This document shows, one piece after another, positions 16,558 to 24,515 of a stretch of 64,000 bases of DNA; positions within the stretch are counted from its first letter, which is position 1; every line of letters begins with the position of its first letter. A model generated the notes under the pieces. That model was not told the origin of the DNA. It saw only the letters and a program-made list of their open reading frames with translations, and ran no database searches. The DNA is from AP-15 sp963797115. GTDB taxonomy: Bacteria > Pseudomonadota > Alphaproteobacteria > ATCC43930 > CGMCC-115725. The stretch lies in the NCBI GenBank assembly GCA_963797115.1, contig CAWCOH010000005.1, positions 558,001 to 622,000 on the forward strand, written 5' to 3'. Both the position numbers and the translations under genes were made by a program.

Positions 16558-16629
16558 GTGTCAAGCCACCAACCGCGGTCTTCCGCTGCCGTGACCAGGA
16601 TCCCCGTCCGCACGGAGGTCCTTGCCTGA
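16558..16629 (+). CDS. Small ORF, 23 aa, with extended Shine-Dalgarno
   Basis: GTG at 16558 opens a 23-codon frame (SSHQPRSSAAVTRIPVRTEV and two more residues) ending at TGA 16627. It is basic, with no hydrophobic segment and no run of a single amino acid that would mark a classic attenuation leader. A promoter-like sequence, extended Shine-Dalgarno and a downstream hairpin terminator (16671-16698) frame it as a self-contained unit. The aminomutase-like gene begins 132 bases later. It may be a real microprotein or a leader peptide. I do not recognise it. Confidence 0.6.
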   Translation: MSSHQPRSSAAVTRIPVRTEVLA

Positions 16630-16670
16630 GGGCAACGGCTCGCGGCCGCGAAGGCCGCCGGTTTTCGGCG

Positions 16671-16698
16671 GAAGGGCCGTCCCTCGGGGCGGCCCTTC
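16671..16698 (+). terminator. Hairpin terminator after the small ORF
   Basis: GAAGGGCCG and CGGCCCTTC pair as a stem continuing into CCC/GGG around a short loop, followed by a weakly T-rich tail (CTCATTTC). Two smaller GC hairpins (16642-16672) lie just upstream and could compete with it. It may end transcription from the small-ORF promoter or attenuate the downstream gene. Confidence 0.6.
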
Positions 16699-16760
16699 TC
16701 ATTTCGGGCCGCAGGGCCTACAAATTCATCGAGATCGCTTCGGGCCGAGGAGTGAGGGGC

Positions 16761-18140
16761 ATGCCAGACACCCTGACGACGAATTCGCCGATCATCGCCG
16801 CCTATCGCGCTGCGACCCCGGGTTCGGCCGCTGCCGCGGAGAAGGCCAGCCGGCTCTTTCCCAGCGGCGTCACCCATGATTCGCGCTACATCGAGCCCTA
16901 TGGGCTTTACATCACCCGTGCTCAGGGCCCGCGCAAATGGGATGTCGACGGCCATTGCTACGTCGACTATTTCGGCGGCCATGGTGCGCTGTTGCTGGGC
17001 CATGGCCATCCCAAAGTTGTCGAGGCGGTTCAGCGGCAGATCGAGCGCGGCACCCATTTCGGCGCCTCGCACGAGACCGAGATCGCCTGGGCCGAATGGG
17101 TCATGAAGCTCGTTCCCTCGGCCGAGCGGGTGCGCTTCACCTCCTCCGGCACCGAGGCGACGATGATGGCGCTGCGGCTCGCCCGCGCCTTCACCGGCAA
17201 ATCGAAAATCATCCGCTTCAAGCATCATTTCCACGGCTGGCACGACCACATGACCTCGGGCTATGCAAGCCATTTCGACGGCAGCCCAACACCCGGTGTC
17301 CTTCCGGGGGTCGCCGGCGGTGTTCTGTTGGCCGAGCAGAACGACGCCGGAGCGCTCGCCCGACTGCTGGAAGCCAGCGACAACGTTGCCGCCGCGATCA
17401 TCGAGCCGACCGGCGCGCACGGTGCGCAGCTGCCCATCGACCCGAAATTTCTGACCGAGCTGCGTGAATTGACCCGGCAGCATGGCGTGCTGTTGATCTT
17501 CGACGAGGTCGTCACCGGCTTCCGCGTCTCCCCCGGCGGAGCACAGGGCGAATACGGCATCCGCCCCGATTTGACGACCCTGGCCAAGATCCTGGCCGGC
17601 GGGTTGCCGGGCGGGGCCGTCGCCGGCCGCAAGGACATCCTCGATCTCCTCGATTTCCAGATCACCAAATCCGCCGACCGCGAGAAGATCACCCATCAGG
17701 GCACGTTCAACGCCAACCCGCTGTCGGCGGCGGCCGGCAACGCCGCCCTCGAAATCGTCGGCACGACCGACGCCTGTGCCGCGGCCAACCGCTACGCCGC
17801 TACGATGCGCCGCCGGATCAACGAGGTGTTCGAAGAGGAGCACGTGCCGTGGGCCGCCTACGGCATGTTCTCGAATTTCCATTTCTTCACCAACCCCGAC
17901 CGCCGGGCGATCGTGCCCACCCGTTTCGACCCGCTCGATCAGCCGGCGGTAGCCCTCACCGGCAAAAGCCAAGCCGACTTGGTGCACAAATTCCGGCTGG
18001 CGATGATGACCGCCGGGGTCGATTTCAGCGGCAGCCCGGGCGGCGTCACCTCGGCGACCCACGGCGAGGACGAGCTCGACGACACCGTGATCGCGCTACG
18101 CAAAACCGTCCGGGCGCTCAAACAAGAGGGTGAGATCTAG
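16761..18140 (+). CDS. Glutamate-1-semialdehyde aminomutase-like class III aminotransferase
   Basis: A 459-residue PLP enzyme of the class III aminotransferase / GSA-aminomutase group. Visible are FTSSGTEATMMALRLARAFTGK (phosphate-binding region, about residues 130-150), IFDEVVTGFR and the Schiff-base lysine in DLTTLAKILAGGLPGGAV (about 278). It is about 30 residues longer than HemL and lacks a hem gene context, so amino-transfer to or isomerisation of another substrate is possible. ATG 16761 is preceded by GAGGGG. It may share transcription with the small ORF if the intervening terminator is read through. Confidence 0.85.
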   Translation: MPDTLTTNSPIIAAYRAATPGSAAAAEKASRLFPSGVTHDSRYIEPYGLYITRAQGPRKWDVDGHCYVDYFGGHGALLLGHGHPKVVEAVQRQIERGTHFGASHETEIAWAEWVMKLVPSAERVRFTSSGTEATMMALRLARAFTGKSKIIRFKHHFHGWHDHMTSGYASHFDGSPTPGVLPGVAGGVLLAEQNDAGALARLLEASDNVAAAIIEPTGAHGAQLPIDPKFLTELRELTRQHGVLLIFDEVVTGFRVSPGGAQGEYGIRPDLTTLAKILAGGLPGGAVAGRKDILDLLDFQITKSADREKITHQGTFNANPLSAAAGNAALEIVGTTDACAAANRYAATMRRRINEVFEEEHVPWAAYGMFSNFHFFTNPDRRAIVPTRFDPLDQPAVALTGKSQADLVHKFRLAMMTAGVDFSGSPGGVTSATHGEDELDDTVIALRKTVRALKQEGEI

Positions 18141-18192
18141 CCGGCGCTCGACAGCAACATACGGTTGTCCCGGCGAACGGCCGTCGCTAAGT

Positions 18193-18215
18193 CTAACGCG
18201 AATCTGCAGCAAAAC
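18193..18215 (-). repeat. Dispersed repeat, copy B
   Basis: The reverse complement reads TTTTGCTGCAGATTCGCG and matches the 23-base copy at 8877-8899 with one difference. It is placed between the 3' ends of two convergent genes (stops at 18140 and 18374). Confidence 0.6.
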
Positions 18216-18296
18216 TCTCCTTTGGGTTGTAGCCCCCGACCCGGCGGCATCGCGCAACTCGCGACCGCTCGCCCGCCGTTTTGATGACGAATCTGA

Positions 18297-18330
18297 ATTG
18301 CTAAGTCTGGCAGACTTTTTTGGCAATTTC
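18297..18330. terminator. Possible bidirectional terminator
   Basis: AAGTC-TGGCA-GACTT is followed by a T-run, within a wider ATTGC/GCAAT pairing. It lies between two convergent genes, where a shared terminator is expected. The inner stem is only five pairs, so support is modest. Confidence 0.4.
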
Positions 18331-18373
18331 GAGATGACGGTTGCCGCAACAGAAGAGCTTCGGACGCCGAGCC

Positions 18374-19216
18374 CTAATTGACGGTAGCGATCGCCTCCAT
18401 CTCGACGAGGAAATCAGGACCGGCGAGGCGGTCCACCTTGACCACGGTGCTGGTCGGCGATTCCGGGCCGAGATAACGCGCGCGTATATCGGCGTTTTTT
18501 AGGAACGCGTCCATGTCGGTGACGTATGCCCCGGTCTTGATGATACTGGAGGCGCTCGCCCCGGCGGCGGTTAGGCAGGCTTGGATATTCTTGCCGACAT
18601 GCTCGATTTGCGCCCGCATGTCGCCCTTGCCAACGACATTCCCGTCCGCGTCGCGCGCGACTTGTCTGAAGATGAGGACCTCTCGCTTGCCGTCGCCGAG
18701 TGAGATCACAACAGTCTGAGGTTGCTCCGGACACGGCGGTCCGACGATCGTCGCGTCAGGAAGATTCTGGACGGTTGACCAGTTCGCGTCGGCCGTTTTG
18801 ATGTTCTCGGCGGCTTTCTCGCGCCATGCATCCAATGAACGAGGGGTGTGAGTCAGATAAAGCTTGCCGTCGACGATCGCCCAAGCCTCGGGATCGACCG
18901 TATCCTTGTGGGGGTCGGCCCAGGCCACACCCATAGCACAGTAACCATCGTATTGCGGCGCGTAACGGTCCGGATCCTTGACGAAGAGTTCGCGGTGAGC
19001 GCCGTCCGCAAAGCGCCAACGCAACTTGTGCCACAAATACTCGAATTCGGTCTTGCCCTGAACGGGCTTCCCCTCGGGGAAATAAGCGACCGGATCATAG
19101 CCGCTGATCGAGAGCTTGGGTTCTTCGCTCCGCGCGGTAGGAACAAGGACTGTCGCGAACAAGAACCCGAGGAGCGCCGCGGATGGCTTCAGTCGAGATG
19201 GACAAATCTCCCACAT
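18374..19216 (-). CDS. Secreted YHS-domain / RidA-like fusion protein
   Basis: A 280-residue exported protein. Residues 1-30 are a signal peptide (SRLKPSAALLGFLFATVLVPTARS). Residues 35-145 are a YHS domain (SGYDPVAYFPEGKPVQG ... PQYDGYCAMGVA ... PEAWAIVDGKLYLTH). Residues 160-280 are a RidA/YjgF domain (MRAQIEHVGKNIQACLTAAGAS, MEAIATVN). The position of RidA's catalytic Arg (PARS in E. coli) reads PTST, so imine deaminase activity is unlikely. ATG 19216 has GGGGGAG upstream; the longer frame start is not preferred. The joining of a periplasmic YHS domain to a Rid domain is uncommon. Confidence 0.8.
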   Translation of the reverse strand: MWEICPSRLKPSAALLGFLFATVLVPTARSEEPKLSISGYDPVAYFPEGKPVQGKTEFEYLWHKLRWRFADGAHRELFVKDPDRYAPQYDGYCAMGVAWADPHKDTVDPEAWAIVDGKLYLTHTPRSLDAWREKAAENIKTADANWSTVQNLPDATIVGPPCPEQPQTVVISLGDGKREVLIFRQVARDADGNVVGKGDMRAQIEHVGKNIQACLTAAGASASSIIKTGAYVTDMDAFLKNADIRARYLGPESPTSTVVKVDRLAGPDFLVEMEAIATVN

Positions 19217-19359
19217 GGCATTCTCCCCCGGCGCACGATCGCCGCGCAAGCGTTTCGCCGCGCCAGCGAAACAGATTATGATGCGCTTCGTGCGCGGCGG
19301 GGTCAACGGATCTGCGAATGTGCGCTACCTTTCGTATTCGGCCCGTCCAGTGAAGGCGG

Positions 19360-21264
19360 ATGGCTGAGATCCTGCAACCCAGCTTTCGCAAACGGAAGCT
19401 CGCGGCCATCCTGCACGCGGATGTAGTGGGTTTCAGCCGATTGATGGGCAAGGACGAAGCGGGCACCCATCAAGCGCTCGGCGCCCTCCGCCGTGCGGTC
19501 GACCCGCTGATTACGGCGCATGGCGGGCGGATCGTGGGCACGGCAGGCGACAGTTTGCTGACGGATTTTTCGAGCGTCGTGGACGCGCTGAGCTGCGCTG
19601 TCGAGATGCAGCGCGCATCGCGTGCAATCAATGAGCCCGTCGCGCCCGAGCGCCGTCTCGAGCTGCGGATCGGCGTCAATCTCGGCGACGTCATCGTCGA
19701 CGGCGACGACATCTTCGGCGATGGCGTCAACATCGCCGCCCGGCTCGAAGCGCTCGCCGAGCCTGGCACCGTATGCATCTCCCACACTGTCTACGAGCAG
19801 GTTCGGAACAAGCTCGATCTCGACTACCGCCCGCTCGGCAGCCATCGCGTCAAGAATATTGCCGAACCGGTGCGCGCTTACGCGGTAGGCTTACCGGCCG
19901 GGACACCTCGGGCGCGCAGAAGCCGTCGGCCTCTTGTGGCCGGCGCAGGGGCTGCTGCCCTCGTCGTGGCCGGCCTTATTGCGTGGTCGCTTTACGCGGG
20001 CGTAGGCCGAGAGCTACTGGGTCTCGGCGCTATATCCAAGCCGGTCGAGGTCGCGAGCCTCGCCGCACCAGCGCGCCTGGCCGGTCGCCCTGCGGTGGCG
20101 GTATTGCCGTTCAAGAATCTGTCGGGCGACGCCGGCCAGGATTTCTTTAGTGACGGGATCACCGAGGACGTCATCACCGCACTCGGCCGCTTCTCAAACC
20201 TGCTGGTTATCGCCAAATCAGCGAGCTTTCCGTTTAAGGGGTCGAAGACCCTGCCTGCCGAGATCGGACGCCGGCTCGATGCGCGGTACCTGCTGGAGGG
20301 GAGCATTCGCCGCGCCGGCGATCGCCTTCGCGCGAATGTCGAATTGACCGAGGCCGCAACGGGGCTTCGTGTGTGGACCGAAACCTACGACGCCGAGGTA
20401 AAGGACATCTTCGCCGTGCAGGACGACATCGCCCGACGTGTCGTCGGCGCGGCCGCCGTCAAGCTCACCCGGTTCGAGAGGGAAAGGGTCCTTACGAAGC
20501 CCACGGAAAGTCTCGCGGCCTATGAATATGTCCTGCGCGGTCGCGAGTTCCTGTCGCATGCAAGTCGCGACAAGAACGACGAGGCGGCCGCGCTCTTCCA
20601 GCGCGCGATCGATCTCGACCCGAATTACGCCGCGGCCTTTGCGGCGCTCGGCGGCTCCCATTTCGAGGCCGTCGTTTCAGGATGGACCGAATTTCGTCAG
20701 GAAGAGCTCGAGCAAGCCGAGACGCTCGCGCAGAAAGCTTTGGCGCTCGATCAGATGACCACGAGCGCCTACCGCCTCCTTGCATTTATCAACATGTACA
20801 AGAGACGTTATGACCTCGCGTTGGGGCAGATCGACCGCGCGCTCGAAATCAATCCGAGCGATGTCGACAGTTACCAAACGCGAGGAAACATTTTGGTATG
20901 GGCAGGCAGAGCAACGGAGGCTTTGCCTTGGCTCGAAAGCGCGCTCCGCTTTGACCACGGCCACCTGCTAACGGTGAATAGTCTGTGCTGGGCGTATTAT
21001 TTTCTCGGCCGCTACAACGAAGCCGTCGAGGCCGGTGACCGCGCCCTCGCCCGTAACCCCGGACGCAGCAACCGGATGATCACCCATTCGTTTCTTGCAG
21101 CCGCGTACGCGGAAATGGGCAGAAACCAGGATGCTGAGGGCGAGCGCGCGATCATCACACGTCTCTCGCCGTTCTTTGATGCACGGACTTTCGCCACAGG
21201 ATTCGGCACGCAAGAGGCGCGCGACCATCTTCTCGAAGGGCTGAAGAAGGCCGGCTTTCGCTGA
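19360..21264 (+). CDS. Class III adenylate/guanylate cyclase-like protein with TolB-like and TPR domains
   Basis: A 634-residue membrane protein. N-terminal cyclase homology domain (HADVVGFSRLMGKDE, with the first metal Asp; GTAGDSLLTDF, second Asp; RIGVNLGDVIVDGDDIFGDGVNIAARLE). One transmembrane segment follows near residue 200 (AGAGAAALVVAGLIAWSLYA). Next a TolB-like stretch (AVLPFKNLSGDAGQDFFSDGITEDVITALG) and a C-terminal run of TPR units from about 400. The Asp pair is present, but the exact nucleotide specificity is not clear and some members are degenerate. No partner gene is evident. Confidence 0.88.
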   Translation: MAEILQPSFRKRKLAAILHADVVGFSRLMGKDEAGTHQALGALRRAVDPLITAHGGRIVGTAGDSLLTDFSSVVDALSCAVEMQRASRAINEPVAPERRLELRIGVNLGDVIVDGDDIFGDGVNIAARLEALAEPGTVCISHTVYEQVRNKLDLDYRPLGSHRVKNIAEPVRAYAVGLPAGTPRARRSRRPLVAGAGAAALVVAGLIAWSLYAGVGRELLGLGAISKPVEVASLAAPARLAGRPAVAVLPFKNLSGDAGQDFFSDGITEDVITALGRFSNLLVIAKSASFPFKGSKTLPAEIGRRLDARYLLEGSIRRAGDRLRANVELTEAATGLRVWTETYDAEVKDIFAVQDDIARRVVGAAAVKLTRFERERVLTKPTESLAAYEYVLRGREFLSHASRDKNDEAAALFQRAIDLDPNYAAAFAALGGSHFEAVVSGWTEFRQEELEQAETLAQKALALDQMTTSAYRLLAFINMYKRRYDLALGQIDRALEINPSDVDSYQTRGNILVWAGRATEALPWLESALRFDHGHLLTVNSLCWAYYFLGRYNEAVEAGDRALARNPGRSNRMITHSFLAAAYAEMGRNQDAEGERAIITRLSPFFDARTFATGFGTQEARDHLLEGLKKAGFR

Positions 21265-21468
21265 AAGCTATAGCGTTCGTGCGAGCCGGGACGGACCGAG
21301 CCGCCTCGACAACCGCGGGATCGCCTTGCTATAGGATGCATGCTGCGGCGGGTGCGCGCTTCGTTGATGGTCTTACCGCCGTTTCTGGGTCGGCGGTTCC
21401 GAGGCCCCCTCGCGCCGCTTAGATCTAAACAAGGTCAGATGGCCGGCAAGGAGCCACCGGGAGGGAGC

Positions 21469-22491
21469 ATGCTGCGCAAGACGGCTATTTTCTTGTCGAT
21501 CGCCGGAGCGGTTCTGGCGCTTTTCGGCGCAGCGCCGGCCGCGGCTCAGAAACAGACCTTGCGCATGGCCTATTGGGCGGGGCCCGCCCACCAGATGGTC
21601 CAGGCCCAGGAGGTCTGGATCAAGACCATCGAGGAAGCCTCGGGCGGCAATCTCACCGTCGAGGTCGACAAGGCGGCGCTCGCCAAGCCACCCGGCCAAT
21701 ACGACCTGATCAAGAACGGCGTGCGTGATCTGGTTTGGGCGGTACCGAGCTATACGCTCGGCCGCTTCGACATGCTGCAGGTCGCCGAGCTGCCCTTCCT
21801 GTGCCCGAACTCGACCGTGTGCAGCCCGGTCTTGTGGAAGTGGTATGCCAAACACGGTCTCGCCGGCAAGGAATTCACCGACACCGTATTGCTCAATACC
21901 TTCACGACCGGGCCGTTCGGCATCCATACGCTCAAGCCGGTCAAGACCCTCGAGGATCTCAAGGGGCTCAAGATTCGCGCCGCCGGGGCGACCCTGCCGA
22001 TCGCCAAGGCGCTCGACATCTCGGCGGTCCCGCTGGCGGCAACCGAAGCCTATGAGGCTGTGCAGCGCGGCACGGTCGACGGCTCGCTGTTCCCGTGGGA
22101 AGCGATGGAGAGCTTCCGCCTCAACGATTTGTTGAAAGCTCATCTCGAAATCCCCGGCGGCTTGGCGGCTGCTAGCTTCGTCATCGTCGCCAACAAGAAC
22201 GCGATCGACCGCTTGACCCCGGACAACCGGGCGGCGTTGTTAAAGGCCAGCGGCGATGTCGGCTCGGCGCTGTTCGGCAAGGCGTGGGATGCCGCCGACG
22301 AAAAGGCGCGCAAGGATGCAAAGGACCGCGGCCAGACGATCGACAGCCTCGCGCCGGCGGAGCTCGACCGGTGGCGGCCGCGCCTCCAGTTCATCACCGA
22401 CGAGTGGCTGAAGAAAACCGATGAGAAGGGGTTCGACGGCCAGAAGATGCTCGAGGATTTCCGTGCGATGGTAAAGGCCACCGCGAGCTGA
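21469..22491 (+). CDS. TRAP transporter substrate-binding protein (DctP family)
   Basis: A 340-residue periplasmic receptor. Signal peptide MLRKTAIFLSIAGAVLALFGAAPAAA, then the DctP fold (LRMAYWAGPAHQM, GGNLTVEV, VWAVPSYTLGRFDMLQVAELPF, DLKGLKIRAAGATLPIAKALD ... GTVDGSLFPWEAM). It captures an organic acid or similar solute for uptake coupled to sodium. ATG 21469 with GGGAGGG close upstream is the start; earlier in-frame starts would spoil the signal peptide. First gene of a three-gene TRAP operon. Confidence 0.92.
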   Translation: MLRKTAIFLSIAGAVLALFGAAPAAAQKQTLRMAYWAGPAHQMVQAQEVWIKTIEEASGGNLTVEVDKAALAKPPGQYDLIKNGVRDLVWAVPSYTLGRFDMLQVAELPFLCPNSTVCSPVLWKWYAKHGLAGKEFTDTVLLNTFTTGPFGIHTLKPVKTLEDLKGLKIRAAGATLPIAKALDISAVPLAATEAYEAVQRGTVDGSLFPWEAMESFRLNDLLKAHLEIPGGLAAASFVIVANKNAIDRLTPDNRAALLKASGDVGSALFGKAWDAADEKARKDAKDRGQTIDSLAPAELDRWRPRLQFITDEWLKKTDEKGFDGQKMLEDFRAMVKATAS

Positions 22492-22498
22492 CGCCACG

Positions 22499-23053
22499 AT
22501 GGACGATCCCGCGGCTGGCGCGGCGGCGCGGGCGAACCGCCTCGTCACGGGCTGGCTTGCCGGCATTGCGGCCGTAGCACTCGGCGTGATCGCCGCGGTG
22601 ACGTTCTGCGACGTGATCGCCCGCTACATTTTCAACGCGCCGTTCTCGTTCACGGTCGTCATCACCGAAATGGCCATGGGGATGATCGTCTATTTCGGGG
22701 TTGGCCTGGTAACGCACGACGACGCCCATATCAGCGCCGATTTTGTCACCTTGCGGTTGTCGCCTCGGGTGCGCGCCCTGTTTGCGGCGGCGACAAATCT
22801 CCTGGCGCTGGGGTTCCTCGTCCTGATGGTGTGGCAGCTGTGGCGGCGCGCCGCATTTCTCCTCGCCAAAGGCGATGTGACGCAGGTCTTGGACATTCCA
22901 CTGTGGCCGGCGGCGTTCGCCATGGCGCTCGGCAGCGTCTTTCTGCTGACCGGGGTGTTGCTGCAACTGGTCGCGGCCTGTCGCCGGCTGATGGACCGCG
23001 TACACACTCCGGTGCCCGGAGAGCCGGCGCCTCCCTCCGCGGAGCGCGGCTGA
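22499..23053 (+). CDS. TRAP transporter small permease (DctQ)
   Basis: A 184-residue membrane protein with four hydrophobic segments, including LAGIAAVALGVIAAVTFCDVIARYIFNAPFSFTVVI, typical of DctQ. It supports the large permease in sodium-driven solute import. It begins seven bases after the DctP stop and is followed at once by the large permease gene. The C-terminal tail is Pro-rich and cytoplasmic. Confidence 0.92.
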   Translation: MDDPAAGAAARANRLVTGWLAGIAAVALGVIAAVTFCDVIARYIFNAPFSFTVVITEMAMGMIVYFGVGLVTHDDAHISADFVTLRLSPRVRALFAAATNLLALGFLVLMVWQLWRRAAFLLAKGDVTQVLDIPLWPAAFAMALGSVFLLTGVLLQLVAACRRLMDRVHTPVPGEPAPPSAERG

Positions 23054-23055
23054 GG

Positions 23056-24360
23056 GTGGATCCGGCCCTGCTCGCCGTTCTGATCCTCGGACTGCTGTTC
23101 GTCCTGCTGGCCGCCGGAATGCCGATCGGCTTTGCGATGGGTCTGTCGGCTTTTATCGGCACGCTCCTGCTGATCGAGCCGCGCGCGGCGCTCGAACTGC
23201 TCGGTCAGACCGCCTACGAAACCGCCGTGACCTACGATCTCTCGGTGGTGCCGATGTTCCTGCTGATGGGCTATCTGGCCGGCGGCGCCGGCCTCAGCGA
23301 AGCGCTCTACCGCGCCTGCAACGCCTGGCTCGGCCATCGCCGCGGCGGGTTGGCGCTGGCCACGATCGGCGGCTGCGGCGCCTTCGCCGCGATCTGCGGC
23401 TCGAGCCTGGCGACCGCAGCGACGATGGCGCAGATCGCGCTCCCCGAGATGCGCCGCTACAATTACGACGACCGGCTTGCGACCGGCGCGGTAGCGGCGG
23501 GCGGCACGATCGGCATCCTGATCCCGCCCAGCGTGCTGATGGTGATCTACGGCCTGCTGACACAGACCAGCATTGCGCACCTCTTCCTGGCCGGCATGGT
23601 GCCGGGCATCCTGACCGTGGTCGGTTTCATGCTGGCGATTGCGATCATGACCCGGATCAACCCGCGGCTCGGTCCGCCGGCGGCGCGCTTCTCAGCGCGC
23701 GAGCGGCTCGTCGCCTCGCGCGGGGTTTGGGGCCCCGCGGCGCTGTTCTCGCTGGTGATCGGGGGACTTTACCTCGGCATCTTCTCGCCGACCGAAGCCG
23801 CCAGCATCGGCGCCGTCGGCGCGCTGGCGCTCGGTATCGTCAACCGCGGCTTCGACCGCCGGCTTCTGGTCAACGCGCTGTCCGACGCGGTGAAGACGAC
23901 GGCGATGATCTTTACCATCCTGATCGGCGCCATTCTGTTCAACAACTTCCTCATCCTCGCCTCGATGCCGAACCTGGTCAGCGGCTGGATCACCGCGCTG
24001 CCGCTCGGCAAGACGGCCATCCTCCTGGTCATTCTCGCCATGTATTTCGTGCTGGGCTGCCTGCTCGATTCGCTGGCGATGATCCTGTTGACCATCCCTA
24101 TCGTGTTTCCGATCGTCAGCGCGCTCGGCTACGACCCGATCTGGTTCGGGGTGATCGTCGTGATGGTCGTCGAGCTGGGCCTTATCACGCCGCCGATCGG
24201 CATGAACGTGTTCGTCATCAAGGGCGTCGCCCGCGACGTGCCGCTCGAAACGATTTTCCGCGGCGTCACGCCGTTTATCATCGCTCAGATCGCCCTGCTC
24301 TGTATTCTCGTCGCCTTTCCTCAGATCGCCCTATGGCTGCCGTCGACGATGGCGCATTGA
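23056..24360 (+). CDS. TRAP transporter large permease (DctM)
   Basis: A 434-residue polytopic protein with a dozen hydrophobic segments and DctM motifs (GMPIGFAMGLSAFIGT; SSLATAATMAQIALPEMRRYNYDDRLATGAVAAGGTIGILIPPS; GLITPPIGMNVFVIKG). It is the catalytic sodium:solute symport channel. The start is GTG 23056, two bases after the DctQ stop; the longer frame upstream overlaps dctQ. Last gene of the TRAP operon. Confidence 0.93.
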   Translation: MDPALLAVLILGLLFVLLAAGMPIGFAMGLSAFIGTLLLIEPRAALELLGQTAYETAVTYDLSVVPMFLLMGYLAGGAGLSEALYRACNAWLGHRRGGLALATIGGCGAFAAICGSSLATAATMAQIALPEMRRYNYDDRLATGAVAAGGTIGILIPPSVLMVIYGLLTQTSIAHLFLAGMVPGILTVVGFMLAIAIMTRINPRLGPPAARFSARERLVASRGVWGPAALFSLVIGGLYLGIFSPTEAASIGAVGALALGIVNRGFDRRLLVNALSDAVKTTAMIFTILIGAILFNNFLILASMPNLVSGWITALPLGKTAILLVILAMYFVLGCLLDSLAMILLTIPIVFPIVSALGYDPIWFGVIVVMVVELGLITPPIGMNVFVIKGVARDVPLETIFRGVTPFIIAQIALLCILVAFPQIALWLPSTMAH

Positions 24361-24404
24361 GGGCACCGACTCGGGACCCGATCCTTCGTTCGAACCGTCA
24401 AAAA

Positions 24405-24470
24405 TTAACGTAAATAAAGCTCAAATTAGAGGAAATTCTCTTATAATTATAGAAAATACGACTATTACTT
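24405..24470. promoter_or_regulatory. AT-rich promoter region before comEC
   Basis: An AT-rich patch (about three-quarters AT) in otherwise GC-rich DNA, including CTTATAATTATAG near 24440, a -10-like element. It is the likely promoter region for the comEC gene, whose ATG is at 24516. Confidence 0.4.
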
Positions 24471-24515
24471 AACTGACGAGCGCGCTAGCGTCGTCTCGCG
24501 AGCGGTGAGGCGACG

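Noticed and set aside
16518..18062. 514-codon minus-strand ORF over the aminomutase-like gene
   Set aside because: The plus strand encodes an evident PLP enzyme with its active-site Lys; the minus frame is a GC-rich shadow.
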